The notes: a model not told the origin generated them from the letters alone. 64,000 nt of DNA from Terriglobus saanensis SP1PR4 (GCF_000179915.2 NC_014963.1:2232001-2296000), one strand, 5' to 3'; shown: positions 8,824 through 17,756, counted from the stretch's first letter. Translations and numbers: made by a program.

Positions 8824-10674
8824 CTAAGTGACTGACGTACCATCGGTGAGTCGAATATCGCAAAGTTCGAGGTCGATAGCGGTGCCGAAATCGGGATGTG
8901 AGTTTTCGCGGGGACGGAAGGCAATGTCGACTTTGGATCCCTGGGTCACGCCCAGCTTCTCGAGCCGTTCTGGCCAGGAATCGGATCGTGACCAGCAGAG
9001 AGCCGCAAAGGCAAGGCCGCCGTCCTCCTGGCGAACTCGAAGTTTGGCATGCTTTTCTTTCAGAGTCTTGATCGGATCCAGAATGGTCACCCCGAAGGCC
9101 GCAAAGACCGGCTCCGGATTGTCGTTTCCAAAGGGCTCGCACTTTCGGACTGCAGCGAGCAGGTTCGCGTCGATGTCGGCAAGGCGCACTTCCGAGTCGA
9201 GCAAAATGGTCGGAGCAAGCACCGAGGGCGTGAGCCGAGGTACCGAGTACGCGGAGAGGCGCAGCTTGAGGTCCGGCACAACGTTGGACGGAAGGGAAAA
9301 TCCAACCGCAAACGCATGCCCCCCAAAGCGAGTAAATACGGCCGACTCGTTATCGACAAACGTGATGGCATCCAGTAGATGGAAGCCCGCGACGGAACGA
9401 CCCGAGCCGTGCGCTTGACCATCCTCATGAGCGAGAACGAGGGCAGGGCGTCCGGTGCGCTCCACCACCCGCGAAGCCAAAATGCCAACCACACCGCGAT
9501 GCCAGCCTTCGCCATCCAGCACGACGACTCCGTGGCTTTCCAGGTCAGCGTCCGTCTCGCGCAGCTTCGCAATTTGCGCTTCGACCTCTTCGAGAATGCG
9601 TGCTTCAGCCTCGCGGCGGTCGGTGTTCAGAGCATGGAGCTTTTCGGCGAGCGTTTGGGCCTCGGCCGGATCGCGCGTGAGAAAAAGCTGGACGACGTCC
9701 GTTGCGGTGTCCATGCGGCCCGCAGCGTTGATGCGCGGCGCAATGCGAAAGGCGATGTCGCGCGCATTGAAGCTTTTGATGACGCTACCATTCTCCAGTT
9801 CGAAACCGGAGAGCTGCATCAGGGCGCGAAGCCCCGCCTGGTTGGGACGACGAAGCTGTTCCAGACCCAGGGCCACAATGGCTCGGTTTTCCCCATTGAG
9901 CGGGACAGAATCGGCGATGGTGGCGATCGCAAGCAGTTTGAGAAACGAGGGAAGGAACTTCTCCTCCAGCGCCTCACGGGAGATCGGGTTGAAGGTAGGA
10001 TCGTTCGGATCGGCTGCCACGGAGAGCAAGAGAGCGTGTGCCAGCTTGAACGCGACCCCCGCCCCGCAGATTGCCTTGAAAGGATAAGGACATCCGGGCT
10101 GGTTGGGGTTGAGCACAGCCACCGCTTCGGGAACCCCAGAGTCGTCGGGCAGGTGGTGGTCCGTGACGATAAGGTCCATGCCCTGAGCACGGGCTTCGTC
10201 GGCAGCGGCAAAGGCACGAATACCCGTATCCACAGAGATGACGAGGCGGATGCCTTGCTCGGCTGCACCGGCCAGGATACTGGTCTGCATGCCGTACCCT
10301 TCAAGAATGCGATGGGGGATATGAAAGCGCACGAGCGAAGGTGTGCCCTTGGGCGTAATGCGGTCGATGGCCGTTTTGAGAAGCACTGTGGCGGTCGTGC
10401 CGTCGACGTCATAGTCGCCGTAGATCAGGATCGGTTCGCGGTGGAGAACGGCTTCCAGTACGCGGTCGACTGCCTCATGCATCCCTAGCATCAGAAATGG
10501 ATCGTGCAGTTGGCTCAAGCTCGGTTGAAGAAACCGAAGAGCCTCTTCGGCGGAAGAGATGCCACGGCGAACAAGCATGGCAGCAACAGGGAGGGGAAGC
10601 GTGCAGGAAGATGCGATCTCTGCGACGGCATCCGGATCAACTTCAGGGAGCACCCAGCGAGCGGGAAGGGCCAT
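8824..10674 (-). CDS. recJ: Single-stranded-DNA-specific exonuclease RecJ
   Basis: A 616-residue 5'-3' ssDNA exonuclease of recombination and repair. DHH phosphoesterase motifs are clear: D87-Y-D-V-D-G92 (motif I), ISVDTGI near 147-152, D172-H173-H174 (motif III, VTDHHLPD), and the DHHA1 motif GGHAFAVGFSL in the C-terminal half. An OB-like RecJ C-terminal domain follows (~470-616). Its length is slightly above the usual ~570. It lies 9 bases downstream of a small acidic-protein gene on the same strand, so the two are probably co-transcribed. Confidence 0.95.
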   Translation of the reverse strand: MALPARWVLPEVDPDAVAEIASSCTLPLPVAAMLVRRGISSAEEALRFLQPSLSQLHDPFLMLGMHEAVDRVLEAVLHREPILIYGDYDVDGTTATVLLKTAIDRITPKGTPSLVRFHIPHRILEGYGMQTSILAGAAEQGIRLVISVDTGIRAFAAADEARAQGMDLIVTDHHLPDDSGVPEAVAVLNPNQPGCPYPFKAICGAGVAFKLAHALLLSVAADPNDPTFNPISREALEEKFLPSFLKLLAIATIADSVPLNGENRAIVALGLEQLRRPNQAGLRALMQLSGFELENGSVIKSFNARDIAFRIAPRINAAGRMDTATDVVQLFLTRDPAEAQTLAEKLHALNTDRREAEARILEEVEAQIAKLRETDADLESHGVVVLDGEGWHRGVVGILASRVVERTGRPALVLAHEDGQAHGSGRSVAGFHLLDAITFVDNESAVFTRFGGHAFAVGFSLPSNVVPDLKLRLSAYSVPRLTPSVLAPTILLDSEVRLADIDANLLAAVRKCEPFGNDNPEPVFAAFGVTILDPIKTLKEKHAKLRVRQEDGGLAFAALCWSRSDSWPERLEKLGVTQGSKVDIAFRPRENSHPDFGTAIDLELCDIRLTDGTSVT

Positions 10675-10683
10675 GCTTTTTCG

Positions 10684-11145
10684 TTAGTCCTCGTCGTCTT
10701 CGTCGACGACAATCCGACCGAGTTCGCCTACGGCTTCCAGGATCTGCTGAAACCGGTCATACCACTCCGTCTCGGTCTCATAGAGAAACATGACACCCTG
10801 GTGTGCGAAACCCAGCTGCAGATACCCCGTCTTGCCGACGTGCTCTACGAGGTACTGGGCTTCTGCAATCTCATGCGAGTCGGGATCGGGGAAGGACTGC
10901 TCGCGAAGCTGCTGAACGAGGATCTCGACGTCCGTCTTTTCCAGGACCACCTCGCTCATCGTCAAGAAGGCTGCGCCTGAGGCCTTGGCGTGTTCGACAA
11001 AGTCCTTCCAGGAGTCCACGTTGTCTTCTTCGAAGACCACGGAGGGCACGTCTTCCGACACATAGGCCGAGACCCGGCGGAGTCCGTTGCCGGCGATGAA
11101 GGCGACCATGTCGTCTTTGAGCGAAGCGAGGTTTTCGATGAGCAT
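10684..11145 (-). CDS. Conserved acidic protein of unknown function, recJ partner gene
   Basis: A 153-residue soluble, strongly acidic protein ending in a run of Asp/Glu (VVDEDDED). It has no signal peptide and no recognised domain. A predicted alpha/beta pattern starts MLIENLASLKDDMVAFIAGN and includes a conserved-looking LGFAHQGVMFLYETETEWYD stretch. It lies 9 bases before recJ on the same strand, so co-transcription is likely and a DNA-repair link is possible (inference). Divergent from the 2Fe-2S gene with a 54-base spacer. Function unknown. Confidence 0.75.
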   Translation of the reverse strand: MLIENLASLKDDMVAFIAGNGLRRVSAYVSEDVPSVVFEEDNVDSWKDFVEHAKASGAAFLTMSEVVLEKTDVEILVQQLREQSFPDPDSHEIAEAQYLVEHVGKTGYLQLGFAHQGVMFLYETETEWYDRFQQILEAVGELGRIVVDEDDED

Positions 11146-11199
11146 GCAATCAATATTGTCTCAGATTTTGGGTCACATTCACGGTAGTAGGATGAGCAG

Positions 11200-11559
11200 A
11201 TGCCAGCGTTTGAGAAGCACGTCTTTATCTGTACGAACGAGCGGGACGAGTCTGCCGCCCGCCCCAGCTGCCGGAATGAGGGCGCAAAGAAGCTGAAAGA
11301 CGCGTTCAAGGACGCGATCAAAGATGCGGGATTGAAACACCAGATTCGGGCGAATGAGAGCGGATGCCTCGACCAGTGCGAACACGGGCCGGTAGTTGTT
11401 GTCTACCCCGACGCCGTCTGGTATGGCTTTGTGAGACCAAAAGACGTGGAAGAGATTGTCCAGAGCCATCTTGTAGGAGGCGTACCGGTTAAGCGGCTGC
11501 AGCTGGCCGAAAGCTGCCTGAACACCTCGGAGTGCCCCCACCGCGGCAAGAAGAAGTAG
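11200..11559 (+). CDS. Thioredoxin-like [2Fe-2S] ferredoxin
   Basis: A 119-residue protein of the thioredoxin-fold 2Fe-2S family (shethna-type / NuoE-C-terminal-like). The likely cluster ligands are C11 and C24 (the pattern C-x12-C, HVFICTNERDE through RPSCRNEG) and C56 and C60 (SGCLDQCEHGP), a spacing typical of the family. The segment VVVYPDAVWYGFVRPKDVEE is the usual beta-strand/helix after the cluster. It probably carries electrons in the cytoplasm; partner unknown. It begins a rightward operon with two DUF507 genes (33-base gap). Confidence 0.87.
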   Translation: MPAFEKHVFICTNERDESAARPSCRNEGAKKLKDAFKDAIKDAGLKHQIRANESGCLDQCEHGPVVVVYPDAVWYGFVRPKDVEEIVQSHLVGGVPVKRLQLAESCLNTSECPHRGKKK

Positions 11560-11592
11560 CCTTTGTTGTGATAGATTTAGCGATATAACACG

Positions 11593-11871
11593 ATGATTTT
11601 TTCCAAAGAATATGTAGGGTACCTGGCGCGGCAGACGGTAAAAGGTCTGGAAGCGGCGAAGGTGATTCGGACGGACAAGCCTGCACGTCTCATAGAGAAG
11701 GTGCAGGAGGGGCTGATCGATGAGCTGTCTCTGGAAGACCGCATCAACGATGAAGTGCGGGTGATCCTGGGAGCCTTTCAGGACGACATGGTCAAGACCG
11801 GCGCAAGCTACCCGGAGATGTTCAAGAAGGTAAAGAACGAGCTCGCGCGCAAGTACAAGGCGGTGCTATGA
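11593..11871 (+). CDS. DUF507 family protein (first copy)
   Basis: A 92-residue protein of the DUF507 family: small, helical, highly charged. It starts MIFSKEYVGYLARQTVKGLE and ends NELARKYKAVL. The family is widespread in Acidobacteriota, Deltaproteobacteria and Aquificae and has no assigned function. The stop overlaps the next DUF507 start by 4 bases (ATGA), which is translational coupling and points to a heteromeric complex (inference). Confidence 0.85.
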   Translation: MIFSKEYVGYLARQTVKGLEAAKVIRTDKPARLIEKVQEGLIDELSLEDRINDEVRVILGAFQDDMVKTGASYPEMFKKVKNELARKYKAVL

Positions 11872-12143
11872 GAATCTCCCGCGATAAGGCGAACAAACTC
11901 GCCCACGTAGTAGCCGACACCCTGGCCGAAATTGACGAGTGCGATTTCCTGGAAGATCGCAACACCGTAAGGCAGGAAGCGCGTCGCGTTCTCGAAAAGC
12001 TTTTGCTGGAAGAGACAAAGATCGACGCCGCAGCCCGCCTGAAGATCTCCTCCCAGCAGAGGATCATCCTCGAAGGCACACAAGAGTGGGACATTCTCTA
12101 TCGCAAGTACTATAACGATGAAGTGAAGCGGTTGGGCATCTAA
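11868..12143 (+). CDS. DUF507 family protein (second copy)
   Basis: A 91-residue paralogue of the preceding gene. It starts MRISRDKANKLAHVVADTLAE and ends YRKYYNDEVKRLGI. The central Q-E-A-R-R-V-L-E-K-L segment and the C-terminal Y-R-K-Y-Y-N-D-E motif are the family's conserved parts. The two copies are diverged well beyond recent duplication. Last gene before tRNA-Glu. Function unknown. Confidence 0.85.
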   Translation: MRISRDKANKLAHVVADTLAEIDECDFLEDRNTVRQEARRVLEKLLLEETKIDAAARLKISSQQRIILEGTQEWDILYRKYYNDEVKRLGI

Positions 12144-12221
12144 CGGTGTAGTTCTGATCCTGCAGAGTGCCTCAAAGTTTGTTATATTGATCAAGTTGCA
12201 ACGGATATCCACTCCGTTTCG

Positions 12222-12299
12222 TGGCGTTATGGTGTAACTGGTTAACACGTCGCCCTCTCAAGGCGAAGAGTCCGGGTTCGAGCCCCGGTAACGCTACCA
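12222..12299 (+). tRNA. tRNA-Glu, anticodon CTC
   Basis: Full cloverleaf by eye. The acceptor TGGCGTT pairs with AACGCTA (one G-U). The D arm contains GGTTAACAC. The anticodon stem TCGCC/GGCGA encloses the loop CTCTCAA with anticodon CTC at 12257-12259 (reads GAG). The T arm GTCCGGGTTCGAGCCCCGG holds the canonical TTCGAGC loop. CCA is encoded at 12297-12299. It lies 78 bases after the DUF507 gene and 83 bases before the first glycan gene. Confidence 0.95.
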
Positions 12300-12382
12300 A
12301 ATTCCTTCTCAAAATCGATATAGGGTGGAGGCAATTGTTAGATGCTGAAGTTCGCCCAGACCTACTTCCCGGGTCTCCGTTG

Positions 12383-13363
12383 ATGACTCGTGATGCAAAA
12401 GCCAAACGCAAGCGTGTACTTGTAACCGGTGGTAGCGGCACGCTTGGTTACAACATCTTGCGTCAGTTAGCTGCTACAGGACGCTTTAACATCATTGCGC
12501 CCCTTCGCAGCAGGCATACTCTTCTTCAGGATTTTGGAGACACCGTCCAGTTTGTAGACCATGAACTAAGCGACGCGATTCATACAGCGCAGATCTTTGA
12601 GCGCGCTAATCCAGATGTAATTATTCATTGCGCAGCAAGCGGCTTGAGACCGCCTAAAGGGTCTTGGTTCGATCTCATGCATTTCAACGTGGAATCGACG
12701 ATGCGGCTCTTCCAAATGAATTGCCGATTCGACCATCATTCGCATTTCATTTACATCAGTACGGGGCTTGTCTATCGCGAGCAGGGCCGACCGTTGCGCG
12801 AGACCGATCCGATCGAGACACTGCATCCTTATGGTGCAAGCAAGGCTGCTGGGGATTCGATGCTCCAGGCTGCGGCGGCAGAGTTTAAGCGGCGGCTGAC
12901 AATTCTTCGGCCTTTTGCCTTTACAGGAAAGCACGACGGCGGGGAGCGCCTATTCCCACGCATTCTTACTGCAGCCGCGGAAGGAAAGGTACTTCCTATG
13001 ACACAGGGAGACCAGATTCGCGATTTTTGCTCTGTAGATGATATCGCTCGAGCGGTGATGATGGTGACAGAGCGTGAAGAGGCTCCACTGATCGAGAAGT
13101 TTAATCTGGGAAGCGGAAAATCTCTCCCCTTGAAAGACCTTGTTCGCGATGTCTGCATCCAACTAAATCTCGATGTGAAATTCGATCTGGGCGCTGTGAA
13201 AATGCACCCATATGAGCCGATGCACTCAGTTGCGGATATTTCTCATGCCAAAGAAATCTTGGGGTGGGAACCGCAGGTAAGTCTTGCAAGAGCCGTTTGG
13301 GAACTGGCGCGAGAATCCCATCCTGAAATGAAGTTGACGGAGCCCAACTCACCGAATGTCTGA
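12383..13363 (+). CDS. NAD-dependent epimerase/dehydratase (extended SDR)
   Basis: A 326-residue nucleotide-sugar SDR. The NAD motif TGGSGTLG is at residues ~15-22 and the catalytic YxxxK is Y-G-A-S-K, preceded by an active-site Ser/Thr strand (YISTGLVYREQG). The start used is the ATG at 12383; an upstream in-frame start would read through the tRNA and is rejected. It resembles UDP-glucose 4-epimerase and NDP-sugar dehydratase-like enzymes, but the substrate cannot be read from the sequence. The stop overlaps the GT2 start by 8 bases. First gene of a four-gene surface-glycan operon. Confidence 0.87.
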   Translation: MTRDAKAKRKRVLVTGGSGTLGYNILRQLAATGRFNIIAPLRSRHTLLQDFGDTVQFVDHELSDAIHTAQIFERANPDVIIHCAASGLRPPKGSWFDLMHFNVESTMRLFQMNCRFDHHSHFIYISTGLVYREQGRPLRETDPIETLHPYGASKAAGDSMLQAAAAEFKRRLTILRPFAFTGKHDGGERLFPRILTAAAEGKVLPMTQGDQIRDFCSVDDIARAVMMVTEREEAPLIEKFNLGSGKSLPLKDLVRDVCIQLNLDVKFDLGAVKMHPYEPMHSVADISHAKEILGWEPQVSLARAVWELARESHPEMKLTEPNSPNV

Positions 13364-14084
13364 ACCTTGCGAACTTTCCATCGTGATGCCTGCTTACCGC
13401 GAGGCTGAATCCCTGAAAACACTACTTCCCGTTCTTGTGCTTGCTGCACGCGCGCTCTCGCCCGATGTAGAAATTATTGTTTCTGATGCAAGGCTTCCTC
13501 TCGACGATACGGCGGAAGTCTGCTCCGTCCACGGTGTTAGGCATCTGCATCGTACCGGTGGAGATACTTACGGTGACGCTGTGCGCTCGGGAATTACAGC
13601 TTCCAAGGGGACGTTCGTGATCCTAATGGATTCCGACGGATCGCACAATCCAAAAGAACTTTTCAAGCTTTGGGCGAAGCGTGAAAGTTACGATATCGTG
13701 ATTGGTTCCAGGTATATCAAAGGTGGAAATACCGAAAATCCAGCGATCCTCATCTTCATGAGCAGGATGCTCAATCACGCTTATCGACTTGCGTTTAAGC
13801 TGAATGTTTATGACGTGAGCAATAGTTTACGCCTCTATAAGGGAGCTCAGCTTCGCCCTCTTCGGCTTGTTTCGGACAACTTCGATATCGTAGAAGAGAT
13901 TCTTATCAGGCTTATCTATGGGGTGAGTAAGGCCACGGTGACGGAAGTGCCGGTCACCTTTGAGCAGCGGAAGGCCGGAGAGAGTAAGAGAAACTTACCA
14001 AAGTTTTTGCTGAGTTACTTGAGCTCGATGAAAAAAATGCAAAGTTTTCGCGCGGAAGAAACCGCACGGGACAAAGGGGTTTAA
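13356..14084 (+). CDS. Glycosyltransferase family 2, polyprenyl-phosphate glycosyltransferase-like
   Basis: A 242-residue GT-A fold enzyme. The N-terminal motif SIVMPAYREAESL binds the nucleotide, and the metal-binding D-x-D-type motif is LMDSDGSHNP. Later motifs GSRYIKGG and the DVSNSLRLYKG segment are typical of DPM1/GtrB-like enzymes that put a sugar on a polyprenyl phosphate. There are no C-terminal membrane helices, as in soluble DPM1. It overlaps both neighbours or nearly so, so it is certainly part of the operon. It could supply a lipid-linked sugar to the GT87-like membrane enzyme two genes on (inference). Confidence 0.88.
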   Translation: MSEPCELSIVMPAYREAESLKTLLPVLVLAARALSPDVEIIVSDARLPLDDTAEVCSVHGVRHLHRTGGDTYGDAVRSGITASKGTFVILMDSDGSHNPKELFKLWAKRESYDIVIGSRYIKGGNTENPAILIFMSRMLNHAYRLAFKLNVYDVSNSLRLYKGAQLRPLRLVSDNFDIVEEILIRLIYGVSKATVTEVPVTFEQRKAGESKRNLPKFLLSYLSSMKKMQSFRAEETARDKGV

Positions 14085-14085
14085 T

Positions 14086-15111
14086 TTGGCATATTTAGTG
14101 ACGGGTGGATGCGGCTTTGTCGGAAGCAATTTAACGGCGGAGTTGATCCGCAGAGGCGAAGAGGTGGTCGTCGTCGATAATCTTATTCGTCCCGGTACCC
14201 CGATTAATTTGAACTGGCTGCGTACCCTTGGAAAGTTTGATTTTTACCATGCGGATACCCGTAACGGGCACGATCTGGAACCAATCTTCCGAAAGCATTC
14301 GATTGAATGTGTCTTTCACTTGGCAGGACAAGTCGCAATGACCACATCCCTGGAAAACCCTCGACGGGATTTTGAAGTGAACGTGCTCGGGTCGATCAAT
14401 GTTTTGGAGTGCGTCAGAATCCTTGCGCCAGATGCAACGGTTGTTTATGCCTCCAGCAATAAGGTCTATGGTGAACTGGAAGACTGCGTCCTGCGTGAAT
14501 TGCCGACCCGTTGGGAGCCGGAAGGTGCAAAGAGTGTCACGGAGCGGGCACGTCTGGAGTTTTACACTCCCTATGGATGCTCGAAGGGCGCAGCGGACCA
14601 GTACATGCTGGAGTACGCCCGAAACTTCGGTGTGAACAGCGTGGTCTTCCGGCATTCCACCATCTATGGTGGACGTCAGATCTCTACGTTCGATCAGGGC
14701 TGGGTCGGTTGGTTTTGCCAACAGGCGATTGAGACAAAGCTAAATCCGGCACATGAGTTCACCATCAATGGGGATGGTAAGCAAGTGCGCGATTTGCTGC
14801 ATGTTTCCGATGCTGTGGCTTGTTACCTGGCAGCGCATGAGCATGCTGCAGGCGCCCGGGGACAGGCTTTCAATATCGGTGGCGGTTACGAAAATAGCAT
14901 GTCTCTGCGCGAACTTTTCCTTCACCTCGAGAAAGAAGTAGGCGCAAAGATGAACCCGCAGGAGCTTCCTTGGCGTGCGAATGACCAAAAGTATTTTGTC
15001 GCGGATAACTCTAAGGCGGAGCGTTTTCTCAACTGGCGACCCAAAGCAACCAAAGAGCAGGGGATCGCAGATGCACTTGATTGGGAGAAGTCACGGAGAG
15101 AGCAGCGGTGA
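14086..15111 (+). CDS. NAD-dependent sugar epimerase, CDP-paratose 2-epimerase-like
   Basis: A 341-residue extended SDR with an N-terminal TGGCGFVGSNL nucleotide motif and catalytic Y-G-C-S-K-G. Its pattern (VDNLIRPG, NLNWL, FHLAGQVAMTTSLENPRRDF) resembles RfbE/CDP-tyvelose 2-epimerase. It starts with TTG at 14086, supported by an AAAGGGG ribosome site 8 bases upstream and by only 1 base of spacing from the GT2 stop. No CDP-sugar synthesis genes lie nearby, so the substrate is open. Confidence 0.85.
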   Translation: MAYLVTGGCGFVGSNLTAELIRRGEEVVVVDNLIRPGTPINLNWLRTLGKFDFYHADTRNGHDLEPIFRKHSIECVFHLAGQVAMTTSLENPRRDFEVNVLGSINVLECVRILAPDATVVYASSNKVYGELEDCVLRELPTRWEPEGAKSVTERARLEFYTPYGCSKGAADQYMLEYARNFGVNSVVFRHSTIYGGRQISTFDQGWVGWFCQQAIETKLNPAHEFTINGDGKQVRDLLHVSDAVACYLAAHEHAAGARGQAFNIGGGYENSMSLRELFLHLEKEVGAKMNPQELPWRANDQKYFVADNSKAERFLNWRPKATKEQGIADALDWEKSRREQR

Positions 15112-16382
15112 AAATGGTGCCCATTCATCCGGATGCGGCACGCACAGGCCTACCACCAGAAATGCGCCTTTATCTGAAGTGCCTGGTTGGCTTTTCTTTC
15201 CTTGGCGCCACTATCTTGCTCTTCAATTACTTTGTGCTGAAGTCTACATGGCCACACTGGTTCCCATTTTTCAGTCCGAATGCCCGATTCACTGATTTCA
15301 CGATCTTCCGTGATCGTTTTCGGTATTTTCATCAGGCGTCATTCTTTGCGACTGAAGGATTTCCCAGTGCCGGATATCCTTTTAGCTATCCAGCACCGGC
15401 GGCTGTTGTTCTAAATCTTTTTTTTGCTGCCGGTAAATGGGACTCGCGACTTTTACTCGCATTCAACATCTCCATCTTTTTTTTCGGAGCGTGTTGGCTT
15501 TATCTGGCTCTTATCCGTCGAGGCATTTCGAAACCTCACTCGTTCCTGTTTATCGGTTTATCTGGCTTGTTAGGATATCCGATTCTTTTTTTGATCAATA
15601 GGGGAAACATTGAAGGAGTTTGTTGGCTTTTTACTGCTTCCGGAGTTTGGGCATTCTGGTCCAAACGATGGTATTTATGCGGAATTTTATTAGGGGCCGC
15701 GACAGCCCTTAAACTTTTTCCCTTTATTCTTTTGGGGCTTTTGTTTTCTCAGAAGCGCTATAGCGCGTTTGCCGTCGCTATCGGCATAGCAATATTGATA
15801 ACTGGATCCAGTTATTTTTTTGTAGGGCCCACGTATCACATCGCTTCAACTGGAATTGCGGCAGGTCTGGAAGCATTCAGGACTAACTACGCTTTGACCA
15901 TTCACTGGAACGAAATCGGTTTCGATCACTCGCTTTTTGCGATCGTCAAGCTTCGGGTGCATCAGGACTACAGATCCTGGCTACAGGGCTATTTACTGGT
16001 CGCAGCATTCACGGGGTTAGTTCTATATTGGCTTCGTGTAAGGAAGCTCCCGCGGATCAATCAGGTTTTATGCTTGGTAGTCGCCAGCGTCATCCTCCCT
16101 CCTGTGTCCTATGAATACACTTTGGTCCACCTTTACTTGCCTTGGGCAGCGATGGTCCTCGTATCATTTGAGGCTTGGAAGAAAGGGCTGATTTTGCCGG
16201 GGCTCCGCTTGGCCGCCGTTTTGCTTGCCCTCGTCACCGCCATTGATAGCTACTTCTTTTGGCATGGTATTCGTATCGGTGGAGAACTAAAGTGTGCTTG
16301 CCTTGTGACACTTTTCTGCATCGGCCTATTCTTCCCATGGCCAGATGAAGGCGAACAGGCGCTCGGACTATCTCCTGCTTAG
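15108..16382 (+). CDS. Polytopic glycosyltransferase, GT87/DUF2029-like
   Basis: A membrane protein of ~424 residues with about ten hydrophobic helices. The motif FLINRGNIEGVCW and the later TALKLFPFILLGLLF are the signature of the DUF2029/GT87 group, whose members use polyprenyl-phosphate mannose to extend lipoglycans. The aromatic-rich first loop (NARFTDFTIFRDRF) carries the Asp residues expected for GT-C catalysis. The start is taken as the GTG at 15108, which overlaps the upstream TGA (GTGA) and has GGAGAG before it; ATG 15114 and TTG 15081 are alternatives. Codon use looks AT-richer than in flanking genes, with many T-runs. Last gene of the glycan operon. Confidence 0.8.
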   Translation: MKMVPIHPDAARTGLPPEMRLYLKCLVGFSFLGATILLFNYFVLKSTWPHWFPFFSPNARFTDFTIFRDRFRYFHQASFFATEGFPSAGYPFSYPAPAAVVLNLFFAAGKWDSRLLLAFNISIFFFGACWLYLALIRRGISKPHSFLFIGLSGLLGYPILFLINRGNIEGVCWLFTASGVWAFWSKRWYLCGILLGAATALKLFPFILLGLLFSQKRYSAFAVAIGIAILITGSSYFFVGPTYHIASTGIAAGLEAFRTNYALTIHWNEIGFDHSLFAIVKLRVHQDYRSWLQGYLLVAAFTGLVLYWLRVRKLPRINQVLCLVVASVILPPVSYEYTLVHLYLPWAAMVLVSFEAWKKGLILPGLRLAAVLLALVTAIDSYFFWHGIRIGGELKCACLVTLFCIGLFFPWPDEGEQALGLSPA

Positions 16383-16430
16383 GGATGAGCGTTTCGTTTG
16401 AAGTTTTTACGCGGCGGTATACTTGCTTTG

Positions 16431-17756
16431 ATGAGTACAGAGAAGACTTTTTACATCGAGACCTTCGGCTGCCAGATGAATGCCCATGATTCCGAGAAGG
16501 TCATTGGGACCCTGGAGCATGAGGGTTATACGCGTGTTGAGGACGAGGAAGCCGCTGGTCTGATCCTGTACAACACCTGCTCGATCCGGGATAAGGCTGA
16601 GCAGAAGGTCTTTCATCGTCTGAATGAATACAAGAAGATGCAGGGCGAGGGGAAGAAGTTCGCCGTCATCGGATGCGTGGCCCAGCAGGAAGGCGAGAAG
16701 ATCTTCGAGAAAGCGCCGTACGTTTCGCTCGTCTCAGGGTCCGCGTCCTACCGTAATCTGCCCGAGATGCTGGTGCGACTTGAAGCGGGAGAGAACCGCA
16801 TCACCGGCCTTGACGATCGCCAGACTGACGAAACCTTCGATACCGAATTTACCGCCCGCTCCAACCCTCATCGTGGATACATCACCATCATCGAGGGTTG
16901 CGACAAGTTTTGTTCCTACTGTGTAGTGCCGTATACCCGGGGCAAAGAGCGCAGCCGCACCTCCGACAGCGTTCTCGCCGAGGCGCGGCGCATGGCGGAC
17001 ATGGGGTACACCGATATTCAACTGCTCGGGCAGAACGTGAACTCCTACCGTGATTCTTCCGGGAAGAGAACCTTCGCCGAGGTTCTGGGCGCGATCGGGC
17101 AGATGGCCGGCGTACGCCGCGTCCGGTTCACTACGTCGCATCCGCGCGACTTTACGCAGGACATCATCGACGTCATCGACGCTGTACCGCAGGTCTGCGA
17201 TCACGTGCATCTTCCGGTCCAGAGCGGTTCTTCTATTGTTTTGAAGGCGATGCAGCGGGAGTACACACGTGAGTGGTATCTGGAACGTATCGCCTGGATC
17301 AAAGCCGCGAAGCGCGAGATCAGCATGACGACCGACATCATCGTAGGATTTCCCGGCGAGACCGAAGAAGATTTCGAGCAGACGGCCTCCTTGCTGGACG
17401 AAGTAGGATACGACGGCGTCTTCGCCTTTCAGTATTCGCCGCGCCCCAACACCCCGGCTATCCACATGGAAGAGACGGTAGGTGTTGAGGTAAAGGCTGC
17501 CCGCTTGCAGCGTCTGATGGACCGCCAGCGAGAGCTGCAGCGGATCAGCTATGGACGCCACCTGGGACAGGTGATGGAAGTGATGGTTGAGGGGTACAAT
17601 CGCCAGCGAGGCCAAGTGACGGGACGCAGCTCGCAGAACAAAACGGTGAACTTTACCGTGACGCAGCCCATTTTGCCTGCCCTCGGAAGCTATCAGACAG
17701 TTCGCATTACGCAGACTTTTCCGAATAGTCTGGTGGGCGAGGCGGTCAGCGCATGA
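16431..17756 (+). CDS. miaB: tRNA-2-methylthio-N6-dimethylallyladenosine synthase MiaB
   Basis: A 441-residue radical SAM methylthiotransferase that converts i6A37 to ms2i6A37 in tRNAs reading UNN codons. The UPF0004 domain ligands are C14, C50 and C82. The radical SAM CxxxCxxC is C157-C161-C164 (GCDKFCSYCVVPYTRG). A TRAM domain ends the protein (~378-441). The ATG at 16431 gives the typical MiaB N-terminus (KTFYIETFGCQMNAHDSE). The stop overlaps the DUF151 gene by 4 bases. Confidence 0.95.
   Translation: MSTEKTFYIETFGCQMNAHDSEKVIGTLEHEGYTRVEDEEAAGLILYNTCSIRDKAEQKVFHRLNEYKKMQGEGKKFAVIGCVAQQEGEKIFEKAPYVSLVSGSASYRNLPEMLVRLEAGENRITGLDDRQTDETFDTEFTARSNPHRGYITIIEGCDKFCSYCVVPYTRGKERSRTSDSVLAEARRMADMGYTDIQLLGQNVNSYRDSSGKRTFAEVLGAIGQMAGVRRVRFTTSHPRDFTQDIIDVIDAVPQVCDHVHLPVQSGSSIVLKAMQREYTREWYLERIAWIKAAKREISMTTDIIVGFPGETEEDFEQTASLLDEVGYDGVFAFQYSPRPNTPAIHMEETVGVEVKAARLQRLMDRQRELQRISYGRHLGQVMEVMVEGYNRQRGQVTGRSSQNKTVNFTVTQPILPALGSYQTVRITQTFPNSLVGEAVSA

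Noticed and set aside
12221-12382. N-terminal extension of the SDR gene through tRNA-Glu
   Set aside because: The open frame overlaps a clear tRNA; the NAD-binding motif fits a start at 12383.
12222-16430. Genomic island with att repeats at tRNA-Glu
   Set aside because: The tRNA 3' end is not repeated before miaB and there is no integrase, so only a weaker acquisition hypothesis is kept.
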